64,000 bases of DNA, from contig CAVRNQ010000007.1 in NCBI GenBank assembly GCA_963722555.1, positions 1,178,001 to 1,242,000 on the forward strand, in the 5' to 3' direction. The DNA is from Bog-366 sp963722555. GTDB taxonomy: Bacteria; Acidobacteriota; Terriglobia; UBA7540. Within the stretch, counting starts at the first letter, position 1; the number at the start of each line of letters is the position of its first letter. Position numbers and translations under genes: made by a program. Below the pieces are notes generated by a model. That model ran no database searches. It saw only the letters and a program-made list of their open reading frames with translations, and was not told where the DNA came from. Below are positions 43,782 to 51,462 of this stretch, in pieces.

Positions 43782-44207
43782 ATGGCAGCACGAACTGCAG
43801 AAGCGGAATGGAAGGGCAATCTTCGCGAAGGCAAGGGGACGATGAAGCTCGGCAGCGGCGCTTACGAGGGCCCCTATTCCTTCGCCTCAAGGTTCGAAAG
43901 CGGTACGGGCACCAACCCGGAGGAGTTGATTGGGGCGGCGCATGCCGGCTGTTTCTCGATGGCACTCTCGGCCGGACTGGGCCGCGGGGGCTTTACGCCC
44001 ACGCGTGTTCACACTACGGCCCAGGTGCATTTGGAGAAGGTGGGTGAGGGCTTTGGCATTACGCGCATTGAGCTCCACACCGAAGCCCAGATCCCTGGCA
44101 TCGACGCCGCGACCTTCGCGAAGTACGCCGACGATGCAAAGAAGGGCTGCCCGGTCTCCAAAGCGCTGGCGGGAGTCCAGATCAGTCTCGACGCCAAACT
44201 GGTCTAA
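43782..44207 (+). CDS. OsmC-family peroxiredoxin
   Basis: A 141-residue organic-hydroperoxide reductase of the OsmC subfamily. Both redox cysteines are present: C57 in GAAHAGCFSMALS and C123 in KKGCPVSKAL. The ATG at 43782 follows AAGGAG nine bases upstream; the longer frame from 43704 adds unrelated residues. It uses the two cysteines to reduce organic hydroperoxides, with reduction by lipoylated or thiol partners. It stands alone downstream of the repeat region. Confidence 0.94.
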   Translation: MAARTAEAEWKGNLREGKGTMKLGSGAYEGPYSFASRFESGTGTNPEELIGAAHAGCFSMALSAGLGRGGFTPTRVHTTAQVHLEKVGEGFGITRIELHTEAQIPGIDAATFAKYADDAKKGCPVSKALAGVQISLDAKLV

Positions 44208-44239
44208 GCCGAATTCCTCACCACGCTGGGACGGTTTTG

Positions 44240-44459
44240 GGGGCTGCGGAAGAACTCGCTGACGCTGTCATCCTGAGCGGAGCGAAGGACCTCGGCAGTT
44301 CGCCTGGGTGAGTGAAAAGGACAAACTGCGGGGGTTCTTCGCTCGCTGCGCTCGCTCAGAATGACAACGTAAGCGCATTTGTAGAATCAGGCAAATGCAG
44401 AGGTTCTTCGTCGCCTGCGGCTCCTCAGGATGACAGGCCGGCGGTTTTCCCGCAGCCTG
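44240..44459. repeat. TGTCATCCTGAGC element, copy 2
   Basis: About 220 bases between GGGCTGCGGAAGAAC and GTTTTCCCGCAGCCTG, a diverged and longer relative of 23527-23683. TGTCATCCTGAGCGGAGCGA near the left is matched by CTCAGAATGACA in the middle and by TCAGGATGACA at the right, so an inner unit seems duplicated. It fills the spacer between osmC and the CDF gene. Confidence 0.78.
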
Positions 44460-44517
44460 CCAGCTCCTGCCGTTGCCTGGCGCCTTGCCGATGGCATAGA
44501 ATGGCGCGGGGACCAGC

Positions 44518-45438
44518 GTGCATTCACACCACCATCATCTGCGGGCCGCGACCTGGGTTGTAAAGATTGCGCTGGTGCTGACCGTTGGCCTGGTGGCCAC
44601 GGAATTTGTCGCCGGTGCGCTCGCGCACAGTCTGGCGCTGGTCAGCGACGGCTGGCACAACCTTACCGACATTCCCACCCTCATCCTTTCCTGGATTGCG
44701 CTCTACTTCGAGCGCAAGCCTCCCGATGAGCAGAAGACTTTTGGATATCAGCGGGCGGGAGTCCTGGCCGCCTTCGTGAATGCCCTGATCCTGGTGGCCG
44801 TGGCGCTCTACATCTGCTACGAGGGCTACGAGCGCATCGTGCGGCCCGGACCCGTAGCTTCCGGCACGATGCTGATCGTGGGGGCCATCGCCCTGGTGGT
44901 CAACGGCGGAATCTCCTGGGGCCTGGCGCGGGAGCGCAGCGACCTGAACCTGCGCGCGGTGTTCATCCACAACCTCGGTGATGCGCTTTCCAACGTGGCC
45001 ATCATCGCGGGCGCCTGGCTGATCCGCTCGACCGGGCGGACGGTGATTGACCCGGCCCTCGCCTTTCTGATTTCGGGACTGATTCTGTGGACGGCCATCG
45101 GCATCATCACCGACTCCGCCAACATCCTGCTGGAGAGTCTGCCCAAGGGCATGAGCCTGGAGCGCGTGGCGGCCGCACTGCTCAGCGTCAAGGGGGTTCG
45201 AGAAGTGCACGACGTGCACATCTGGAGCCTGGGCTCAAATTCCCACGCCCTCTCCTGCCACGTTTACATTCTGGACATGCCCACTTCCGAGAGCGAGCCC
45301 ATCGGCCACCAGATCCGCGAAGTCCTGGCCCGCGAATTCGAAATCCATCACACCACGATACAATTCGAGCACACCCACCCGCCCGGCGAATTTCATATCT
45401 ACATGCCGGACTCGGCGCCCCCCAACCAGGGGAAATAG
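44518..45438 (+). CDS. Cation diffusion facilitator (zinc/cobalt/cadmium exporter)
   Basis: A 306-residue CDF protein with six membrane helices and a cytoplasmic C-terminal domain. The metal-site HxxxD motifs are in helix 2 (SDGWHNLTDIP) and helix 5 (IHNLGDALSN). The N terminus is a histidine cluster (MHSHHHHLR). The C-terminal part (VKGVREVHDVHIWSLGSNSHALSCHVYI) is the ferredoxin-like dimer domain. It starts with GTG at 44518 after GGGGA. It exports divalent cations by proton antiport; the histidines point to zinc but do not prove it. Confidence 0.95.
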   Translation: MHSHHHHLRAATWVVKIALVLTVGLVATEFVAGALAHSLALVSDGWHNLTDIPTLILSWIALYFERKPPDEQKTFGYQRAGVLAAFVNALILVAVALYICYEGYERIVRPGPVASGTMLIVGAIALVVNGGISWGLARERSDLNLRAVFIHNLGDALSNVAIIAGAWLIRSTGRTVIDPALAFLISGLILWTAIGIITDSANILLESLPKGMSLERVAAALLSVKGVREVHDVHIWSLGSNSHALSCHVYILDMPTSESEPIGHQIREVLAREFEIHHTTIQFEHTHPPGEFHIYMPDSAPPNQGK

Positions 45439-45494
45439 CCGCAGCGCGCGGCCCGCGGCCGCCACCGAAAATCCACGAGTATTCTAATTCCACG

Positions 45495-46775
45495 TCAGGT
45501 TTGCGGGGTGATGCGCTCCAGGCCGTCCAGATAGGGGCGCAGGGCGGTGGGGACGAGGACGGAGCCGTCGGCCTGCTGGTAGTTCTCGATCACGGCGAGC
45601 CAGGTGCGGCCCACGGCGAGGCCGCTGCCGTTTAGCGTGTGCAGCAATTCCGTCTTGCCGGATTTGCCGCGCCGGAAGCGCAGGTTGGCGCGGCGCGCTT
45701 GAAAGGCTTCAAAATTCGAGCAGGAAGAAATTTCCTTATACTCGCGGGCGGCGGGCAGCCAGACTTCCAGGTCGTAGGTCTTGGCGGAGCTAAACCCCAG
45801 GTCGCCCGTGGAGAGCGCCACCACGCGGTAGGGCAACTCCAGGCGCTGGAGGATCGCCTCGGCGTCGCGCGTCAGCGATTCCAGCTCGTCGTAGGAAGTC
45901 TCGGGGAGCGTGAACTTCACCAGTTCCACCTTCTGGAACTGGTGCTGGCGGATGATGCCGCGCGTGTCTTTGCCGTAAGAGCCGGCCTCGCTGCGGAAAC
46001 AGGCCGTCCAGGCGCAATGTTTGACCGGCAGTTTCGCGGCCTCCAGCACCTCGTCCCGGTAGAGGTTCGTCACCGGGACTTCCGCCGTGGGGATCAGCCA
46101 ATAGTCCGTACCCTCCAGCTTGAAGAGGTCCTCTTTGAACTTGGGCAACTGGCCCGTGCCGAAAAGGCTGGCGGAGTTCACCAGGAAGGGCGGAAGGATT
46201 TCCGTGTAGCCATGCTCGCGCGTGTGCATGTCCAGCATGAAGTTGGCCAGCGCCCGCTCGAGCCGCGCGCCCACCCCGGCGTACACGGCGAAACGCGCCC
46301 CGGTGATCTTGGTGGCGCGCTCGAAATCCAGGATGCCCAGCGCCGGGCCCAGGTCCCAGTGCGCTTGCGGGGAGAAATCGAACTGGCGGGGCTGGCCCCA
46401 GCGGCGAACTTCCTGGTTGTCTTCGGAGCCGTGGCCCACGGGCACGCTCGCGTGCGGGACATTGGGAACGATGCGCAGCACCTCGCGCAGACGCTCGTCG
46501 CAGGCCTTGGCCTGCTCGTCCAATTGCTGGATCTCTTCGCTGAGCGGCTTCATTTCCGCGATCAGTTGGGAGGCGTCCTGCTTCTGCTGCTTGAGGGAAG
46601 CAATCTGATCGGAGACTTTGTTGCGGCGCGCCTTGCGGCCTTCGACTTCGCCGAGGAGCTTGCGACGCTCGCGGTCGAGCGCCTCGAAATCGCCCAGCAC
46701 CTCCGCCAATCCGCGCTCGCGCATCTTCTGCTTCACCAGTTCCAGATTGTCGCGGACAAAATTCAGATCAAGCAT
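45495..46775 (-). CDS. serS: Seryl-tRNA synthetase
   Basis: Class II synthetase of 426 residues that charges tRNA-Ser and tRNA-Sec. An N-terminal coiled-coil tRNA-binding arm (MLDLNFVRDNLELVKQKMRE to about residue 105) precedes the catalytic core. Motif 2 is FRSEAGSYGKDTRGIIR, with QHQFQKVELVKF next; motif 3 is LAVGRTWLAVIENYQQADGS with VLVPTALRPY. TAEVPVTN, typical of SerRS, is present near residue 230. It converges with the CDF gene; 57 bases separate the stops. Confidence 0.98.
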   Translation of the reverse strand: MLDLNFVRDNLELVKQKMRERGLAEVLGDFEALDRERRKLLGEVEGRKARRNKVSDQIASLKQQKQDASQLIAEMKPLSEEIQQLDEQAKACDERLREVLRIVPNVPHASVPVGHGSEDNQEVRRWGQPRQFDFSPQAHWDLGPALGILDFERATKITGARFAVYAGVGARLERALANFMLDMHTREHGYTEILPPFLVNSASLFGTGQLPKFKEDLFKLEGTDYWLIPTAEVPVTNLYRDEVLEAAKLPVKHCAWTACFRSEAGSYGKDTRGIIRQHQFQKVELVKFTLPETSYDELESLTRDAEAILQRLELPYRVVALSTGDLGFSSAKTYDLEVWLPAAREYKEISSCSNFEAFQARRANLRFRRGKSGKTELLHTLNGSGLAVGRTWLAVIENYQQADGSVLVPTALRPYLDGLERITPQT

Positions 46776-46884
46776 AGGGGCGTTCCACTCCTTGGCTGGG
46801 GGCGATTAGGAAGAACCCGGCCTGAAACTTGCCACCGCCAATTTAAACCACCCGTCCGCGCCTGTCAAACCTGGGGGGAGTGTG

Positions 46885-47053
46885 GTAGTGGTCCCATTTG
46901 GATTGGGAGCCCTTCCCAAGCATTGGTCATTCCCGCGAAAGCGGGAATCCAGTCCGTCGGCGGCGCATTTCCAATGGCTGGCGGAGTAGATTCCCGCTTT
47001 CGCGGGAATGACTGCACCTGGGAGCGCCCGTGTCTCGCAAATGACACCAGTAC
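46885..47053. repeat. 169-base element with terminal inverted repeats, copy 3 (inverted)
   Basis: Same element as 17013-17181 and 39638-39806 but in opposite orientation. The right end (GCAAATGACACCAGTAC) matches the left end of copy 2 exactly over 16 bases in complement. The left end is worn: GTAGTGGTCCCATTTGG instead of the consensus. No flanking duplication remains, so this is probably the oldest copy. It lies upstream of serS. Confidence 0.83.
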
Positions 47054-47594
47054 CTGTTTCTGCCGCATCCGGGAATTGCCGGGCCAGGCTCGCCGCTTCG
47101 CCCGCAACGCACAGAAGGGCGGGACTGAGCCGCGCTCGCCCCCTGGCGATGGGAGCGGCCACCATGGCCGAGGCGCTCCTGTGTCAGAGTGAGTCACTGT
47201 CTTAAATTTAGGTTATTAACGCATGATGTACCCAAGGGAGAGGCGAAACCGCGATGAGGCTTCTACTATGAGTGGAGGCTAGAATCAAGAAAGGCCGCAT
47301 TCATGCGGAGGGCTGAAGCGCTGGGGGCTACGCACAAACGGCGCCCCAAGTGCCTCAACATTGTGCAAAACTCGGTTGCTGTAATTCAATTCCCGGCGAG
47401 TAGATTTCCGATCTAATGCCCCGCATGCTAACGCCTTTGTAGGCTGCAACTTATTGAAAACACGATGCTATGTCTTTCCATCCTCGGCGCACCCGCATGA
47501 ATCGCGGTTGGCATCGCTTTTGGGACCTGGCGAGAAGCGAATACTTTTTCCACAACAATTTCCACAACCTTTTTCCCCTCGCATTAGCAAGGAC
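47054..47594. other. Intergenic region between serS and hflX
   Basis: 541 bases without a supported gene. A small perfect hairpin CCGCA-TTCA-TGCGG lies near 47295. Near the hflX end, TTTTCCACAAC at 47546 and ATTTCCACAAC at 47558 are tandem, 13 bases apart start to start, and resemble DnaA boxes; they are too few for an origin. A T-rich run follows (CCTTTTTCCCC). Nothing else recognised. Confidence 0.4.
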
Positions 47595-48884
47595 TTAGCG
47601 TTCTCGGCGGGCTTCTGGCGCGTAGGGTTTCAGCTTTTCCCGCACCGATGCGGGGACCCTGGCCCGCACCACGACGCGGTCTTCGTGGTAGTGGGCGGAG
47701 ACCACGGTTCCGGCGCGGTGCAGCATCGCCAAGTGCTTGCCGTCGGCGGGCGAAAGCTCGAAATCTGCCTCGACGACCGGATCCGTAGCCAGAGCCTCGT
47801 CAATCCGTTGGCGCAAGAGTCCCAAGCCTTCGCCGGTCTGGGCGGAGACACAGACGCTGGGGGGGCCGGCTTCGAGCCTGCGCTGTTCCCCGGGTTCCAG
47901 CAGGTCTGCCTTGTTCCACACGTGCAGCCGCGGCGTGGCGGCCACGCCCAACTCCTCCAGGAGGGCCTCGACGGCCGCGTCCTGCGCGTCGCGCTGCGCG
48001 GCGGAAGCGTCCGTGACGTGCAGCAACAGGCTTGAGCCCGCGAGCTCTTCCAGGGTGGCGCGGAACGCTGCCACCAGGTGCGGCGGCAATTTGCGAATGA
48101 AACCCACGGTATCGGAAAGCAGCACGGGCAGGTGCGAGGCCAAGGGCAGCGCCCGCACCGTGGGGTCGAGCGTAGCGAACAGGCGCGCGGACGTGACCAC
48201 TCCCGCCGAGGTCAGGGCATTGAAGAGGGTGGATTTCCCGGCGTTGGTGTACCCCACCAGCGCCACCGTGCGAAAGTTCTGGTCGCGCCGATGGGCGCGA
48301 TGCAGCGCCCGTTGCGCGCGGACGCGCTCGATGCCTTCCTTGAGATGGCGGATGCGCCGCCGGATGCGCCGCCGGTCGTACTCGAGCTGTTGCTCGCCCG
48401 GACCGCGCGTGCCGATGCCGCCGCCCAGGCGCGAGAGCAGGGTGCCGTGTCCCGAGAGCCTCGGCAGCAGGTAGTTCAACTGTGCCAGTTCCACCTGCAG
48501 TTGGCCTTCGCGGCTGCGCGCCCGGCGGGCGAAGATGTCGAGGATGATCTGCGTGCGGTCGATGACTTTCAGGTCCAGCACCTGCTCCAGGTTGCGGAGC
48601 TGCGTGGGCGACAAGTCGTGGTCGAACATCACCAGGTCAGCTCGCGCGGCGTGCGCCTGCGCCCGCACTTCGTTCACCTTGCCACGCCCCAGGAGCGTGG
48701 CCGGGTCGGGCGCGGGAGAGCGCTGCAGCAGCATTCCGACGACTTGGGCGCCGGCGCTCGCGGCGAGTTCCCGCAGTTCCCCCAGGGAATCATCCGCCTC
48801 CGCGAGGCTCACATTCACGCCCTCGCGCCGGGTCGATTCCCAGCCCGCCAGAAAAGCCCTTTCCAATACTTCCGCGCGTCGAAT
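47595..48884 (-). CDS. hflX: GTPase HflX
   Basis: Ribosome-associated GTPase that rescues or splits stalled ribosomes, 429 residues. G1 is GYTNAGKST, G3 is DTVGFI with the upstream SARLFATLDPTVR switch I region, and G4 is NKAD. The glycine-rich N-terminal hallmark GGIGTRGPGEQQLEYDRR is present. The start is unclear: GGAGGG lies eight bases before an ATT codon at 48884, in the position where family members begin just before ERAFL; TTG at 48866 is the nearest standard codon. It follows hfq by four bases, in the conserved order miaA-hfq-hflX. Confidence 0.95.
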   Translation of the reverse strand: MRRAEVLERAFLAGWESTRREGVNVSLAEADDSLGELRELAASAGAQVVGMLLQRSPAPDPATLLGRGKVNEVRAQAHAARADLVMFDHDLSPTQLRNLEQVLDLKVIDRTQIILDIFARRARSREGQLQVELAQLNYLLPRLSGHGTLLSRLGGGIGTRGPGEQQLEYDRRRIRRRIRHLKEGIERVRAQRALHRAHRRDQNFRTVALVGYTNAGKSTLFNALTSAGVVTSARLFATLDPTVRALPLASHLPVLLSDTVGFIRKLPPHLVAAFRATLEELAGSSLLLHVTDASAAQRDAQDAAVEALLEELGVAATPRLHVWNKADLLEPGEQRRLEAGPPSVCVSAQTGEGLGLLRQRIDEALATDPVVEADFELSPADGKHLAMLHRAGTVVSAHYHEDRVVVRARVPASVREKLKPYAPEARRER

Positions 48885-48888
48885 GCTC

Positions 48889-49143
48889 TTATCCCTCCGG
48901 GATTGTGGGTGCTGCCGGCACGCCGGGCGCGCCGAGCGCACGGGGCAGCACGACGGTGGCAATCGCGTGCTTGAAGACCATTTGTTCCTGGTGGTTGCTT
49001 TCCAGGATGAGCGAGAACTTGTCAAAACTGCGGATACGTCCGGTCAGTTTGACCCCGCTCAACAGGTAAACCGTCACCAGAAGCTTTTCCTTGCGGGCCG
49101 AATTCAAGAACCCGTCTTGAATGTTCTGCGGTTGCTTATCCAT
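48889..49143 (-). CDS. hfq: RNA chaperone Hfq
   Basis: Sm-like RNA chaperone (84 residues) that forms hexamers and helps small RNAs pair with mRNAs. MDKQPQNIQDGFLNSARKEK opens the Sm1 motif; VTVYLLSGVKLTGRIRSFDKF and the Sm2 motif (VFKHAIATV, where E. coli has YKHAIST) are kept. The C-terminal tail is short and proline/alanine-rich. The ATG at 49143 lies behind AAAGAGAGAG. A longer frame to 49983 in the same phase is an out-of-frame shadow of miaA. Hfq presence implies small-RNA regulation in this organism. Confidence 0.96.
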   Translation of the reverse strand: MDKQPQNIQDGFLNSARKEKLLVTVYLLSGVKLTGRIRSFDKFSLILESNHQEQMVFKHAIATVVLPRALGAPGVPAAPTIPEG

Positions 49144-49229
49144 GTTTGTCTCTCTCTTTGGTCGAGCCAGGCTCGAGAGTTGCCCTGACGCAAAAAACGC
49201 AGTGCCGGCGAAACCGCAGGCGGAGGGAG

Positions 49230-50243
49230 TCAGGCTTCCCCCGCGGCGACCGGCATCCGGGCCAGGGTCTCCATAATGCGGCGTTGAACGTGCGGGTCGT
49301 CGCCAAACCCTTCGAACCAGGTGATGTCCGCCTCGCGCCGGAACCAGGTCAATTGGCGCTTGGCGTAATGCCGCGTCGCCGCCTGCGTAGAGCGCAGGGC
49401 GGCGGCGCGGTCCATCGTCCCTTCCAGCGCGGCGCGCGCTTGCCGATAGCCCAGGGCGCCCAAAGCTTTGATGCGTCCCACGTCCGGGCGGCCGAGCATG
49501 GCCTGCGTTTCTTCCATCAGGCCCGCCGCGAACATGCTTTCCACTCGCTGGTTGATGCGGCCGTAAAGCTGGGCGCGCGGTGGATTCAAACCGATCTTGA
49601 TGGCCCGAAAACCCTCCAGACCAGCTCGTCCGCTGGCGTGCAGCGCGGAGAGCGGTTGCCGCACCAGGATGCAGACCTCCAGGGCGCGGATCAGTTTCTG
49701 CGTGTCGCGAGGTTGAATGCGGCCGGCCGCAGCCCCGTCCAGGCGCGCCAGCAGACGATGCAGGAACTCCCGCCCGCGGCGCTCCGCCATTGCCCGCAAC
49801 CGTTCGCGCAAGGCCTCGGAGCGCGCTGGCCCCTCGAAAAGCCCCAGCAAGAGCGCCCGCAGGTAAAGCCCCGTACCACCGGCGAAGATGGGCAGCTTGC
49901 CGCGCCGGCGCAGGTCGGCCAGGACTTCCAGCGCCTCGCGACGGTAGTCCCCCGCCGTAAAAACCTGGCCCGGCTCCAGACAATCCAGCAGATGGTGCGC
50001 GATGCCGCGCCGCTCCGCGGGAGGAAGCTTTCCTGAACCCACGTCAAAGCCCCGGTACAACTGCACGGAATCGTAGTTGATGATCTCACCGTCCAGTTGC
50101 TCGGCTAGCGCCAGGGCCAGCGCGGACTTGCCGGAAGCGGTGGGGCCCACAATCGCGACCAGGGGATAGTCACTCCCGCCGGGCTCCATCGGGATGCGCG
50201 CTGGTGCTCGCCCGTCTCTTTCCGCGGTGGAGTGGACTGCCAC
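49230..50243 (-). CDS. miaA: tRNA dimethylallyltransferase
   Basis: Transfers a dimethylallyl group to A37 of tRNAs that read codons starting with U. 337 residues, normal length. The P-loop is VGPTASGKSALALALA, DSVQLYRGFDVGSGK is the substrate aspartate region, and AGGTGLYLRALL is a further family motif. The start may be at 50243 or at the ATG 50189 (MEPGGSDYP). First of miaA-hfq-hflX, an arrangement shared with many Proteobacteria; 86 bases separate it from hfq. Confidence 0.96.
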   Translation of the reverse strand: MAVHSTAERDGRAPARIPMEPGGSDYPLVAIVGPTASGKSALALALAEQLDGEIINYDSVQLYRGFDVGSGKLPPAERRGIAHHLLDCLEPGQVFTAGDYRREALEVLADLRRRGKLPIFAGGTGLYLRALLLGLFEGPARSEALRERLRAMAERRGREFLHRLLARLDGAAAGRIQPRDTQKLIRALEVCILVRQPLSALHASGRAGLEGFRAIKIGLNPPRAQLYGRINQRVESMFAAGLMEETQAMLGRPDVGRIKALGALGYRQARAALEGTMDRAAALRSTQAATRHYAKRQLTWFRREADITWFEGFGDDPHVQRRIMETLARMPVAAGEA

Positions 50244-50441
50244 GCCAAAATACTAGCACAACCCGCCCGGCTTTTTCGGATTGGCCTGGGGGAGCACGGG
50301 GTGTTGCCTGCGAAAACCGGGTCCGATGTCCCCGTTGAGGCCATCTATCCGTGCCACCCGCGCTCCCACAATTAACCTGCCCTTCACAATTCCCTCAAGT
50401 GCCCTTAATGGGCAGGAGGGATGCTGAGGGAGGGGGAAACC

Positions 50442-50645
50442 ATGAATGACATACCTCAGGCTGCTATCGGTATCGCGATGGCGCTGCTCCTGGTCATTGG
50501 GTTCTTCCTGGCGCACATGATCTCGAGCCAGGAGCAGGACGCACGCCTGGAGTTCCTTCTTCATCTCCTGCAAGCCCTTCCCGCGTCCGGGGACGTCCGG
50601 CGTCCCGCGAAGCTACGCGGCGTTGGGAATGGGGAGGGGTTATGA
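50442..50645 (+). CDS. Small single-helix membrane protein (67 aa)
   Basis: A 67-residue protein beginning MNDIPQAAIGIAMALLLVIG. One membrane helix at about 9-28 is followed by a charged segment (SSQEQDARLEFLLHLLQALP) that may form an amphipathic helix on the cytoplasmic side. The ATG at 50442 follows GAGGGAGGGGG. Its TGA overlaps the start of the degenerate receiver gene as ATGA, so both are probably made together. No family recognised. Together they may form a membrane-tethered regulatory pair. Confidence 0.65.
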   Translation: MNDIPQAAIGIAMALLLVIGFFLAHMISSQEQDARLEFLLHLLQALPASGDVRRPAKLRGVGNGEGL

Positions 50646-51124
50646 CCGAGAACCTCAAGGCCCTGCTCGTGCAGGCGCGGCCCGATCCTTCGGACGAGCT
50701 CCGGCTGGCGCTGGAAGAGCAGTCCATGGAAATCCGCATTGCCAAGAACTGCGGAGAAGCGGCACTGGCGCTATGGTCTGACCGCCCCCCGCACTTGGTG
50801 TTTACCGAGGTCCAGCTTCCGGATGGCAACTGGGCCGACGTCCTGACCCTGGCGGGGAAGGCTTGCGCACCAGTAAATGTCATTGTGGTGGCCCCGCATG
50901 TGGACGTGAACTTCTACATCCAGGCCATCGAACGCGGGGCCTTCGACTTCATCGTCCCACCGCTGTCGGCGCCGGAGCTCTTGCATGTGGTACGGACCGC
51001 CGGGCAGAGCGCCCTTGCGCGTCGTCGTGTCCAGGCCGCCGCCCCGCCACCGGCCCCTCCCGCCCTCCCGCCTCTGGGCGAAGAGCGCGAGAACGAACCC
51101 GCCGTCGCCGGAGGCGAAGACTGA
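50642..51124 (+). CDS. Degenerate response-regulator receiver protein
   Basis: A CheY-like fold of about 125 residues with a P/A/E-rich tail (160 residues in all). All residues of the phosphorylation site are changed: the acidic pair position reads LLVQARPD, the acceptor aspartate is E56 in HLVFTEVQLPDGNW, the T/S position is A in IVVAPHVD, and the lysine is replaced in DFIVPPLS. The rest of the pattern (AIERGAFDFI) is clear. It therefore cannot be phosphorylated in the usual way; E56 may mimic the active state. Translation is coupled to the small membrane protein upstream. Confidence 0.75.
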   Translation: MTENLKALLVQARPDPSDELRLALEEQSMEIRIAKNCGEAALALWSDRPPHLVFTEVQLPDGNWADVLTLAGKACAPVNVIVVAPHVDVNFYIQAIERGAFDFIVPPLSAPELLHVVRTAGQSALARRRVQAAAPPPAPPALPPLGEERENEPAVAGGED

Positions 51125-51462
51125 CCCGTGCTCTCAAATCGCATCTTCCTGATTGCGGCATGTAGTGGGGGCGGGTTTCGCAAGGCCCGCGGCTTAGGCG
51201 TGAAAAAGCGGCCACGGGAGCTGCGGGCCGGCTTTATCCGCCCCGCAGCGGGAGCAAACTTGTCGCTGGCCAGGGGTCTAAATGTACGTCGCGGAACTGA
51301 TCCCTGCCGGGACGATGTAATCTTCTTGTCACACGTTCCTCACAATCCGGTAATCGCTGTCTTGCAGCATGTCTATGAGTTCCGGACTGATTAAAGAGAG
51401 TCTCTTACCGGTGGTGTTAAAATCACCCCGGGCAATCCCACGGTTTCATTGAGGAGCAGAAA
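51125..51462. other. Leader region of the porin gene
   Basis: 338 bases between the degenerate receiver and the porin. It holds a possible Pho-box-like direct repeat (51326-51343). The 88-residue frame at 51128-51394 has no family features. TGAGGAGCAG stands before the porin ATG and is a good ribosome site. Confidence 0.45.
51326..51343 (+). promoter_or_regulatory. Possible Pho-box-like site
   Basis: TTGTCAC-ACGT-TCCTCAC: two seven-base half-sites in direct repeat with 11-base periodicity, five of seven bases equal, resembling the CTGTCAT-type half-sites bound by PhoB. It lies about 120 bases before the porin gene, which is followed by pstSCAB-phoU. The match is weak, and Pho boxes outside Proteobacteria differ. 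Confidence 0.25.

Noticed and set aside
43096..43965. A 289-residue minus-strand frame across the repeat region
   Set aside because: It mixes AT-rich repeat DNA, the inverted-repeat element and antisense of osmC, and has no consistent composition.
47546..47568. Two DnaA-box-like sequences (TTTTCCACA, ATTTCCACA)
   Set aside because: Only two, one imperfect, with no dnaA, dnaN or gyrase genes near; not enough for an origin.
49144..49983. N-terminal extension of the Hfq frame to 364 residues
   Set aside because: The extension is miaA read in another phase; the Hfq domain starts at MDKQ (49143) with a normal size of 84 residues.
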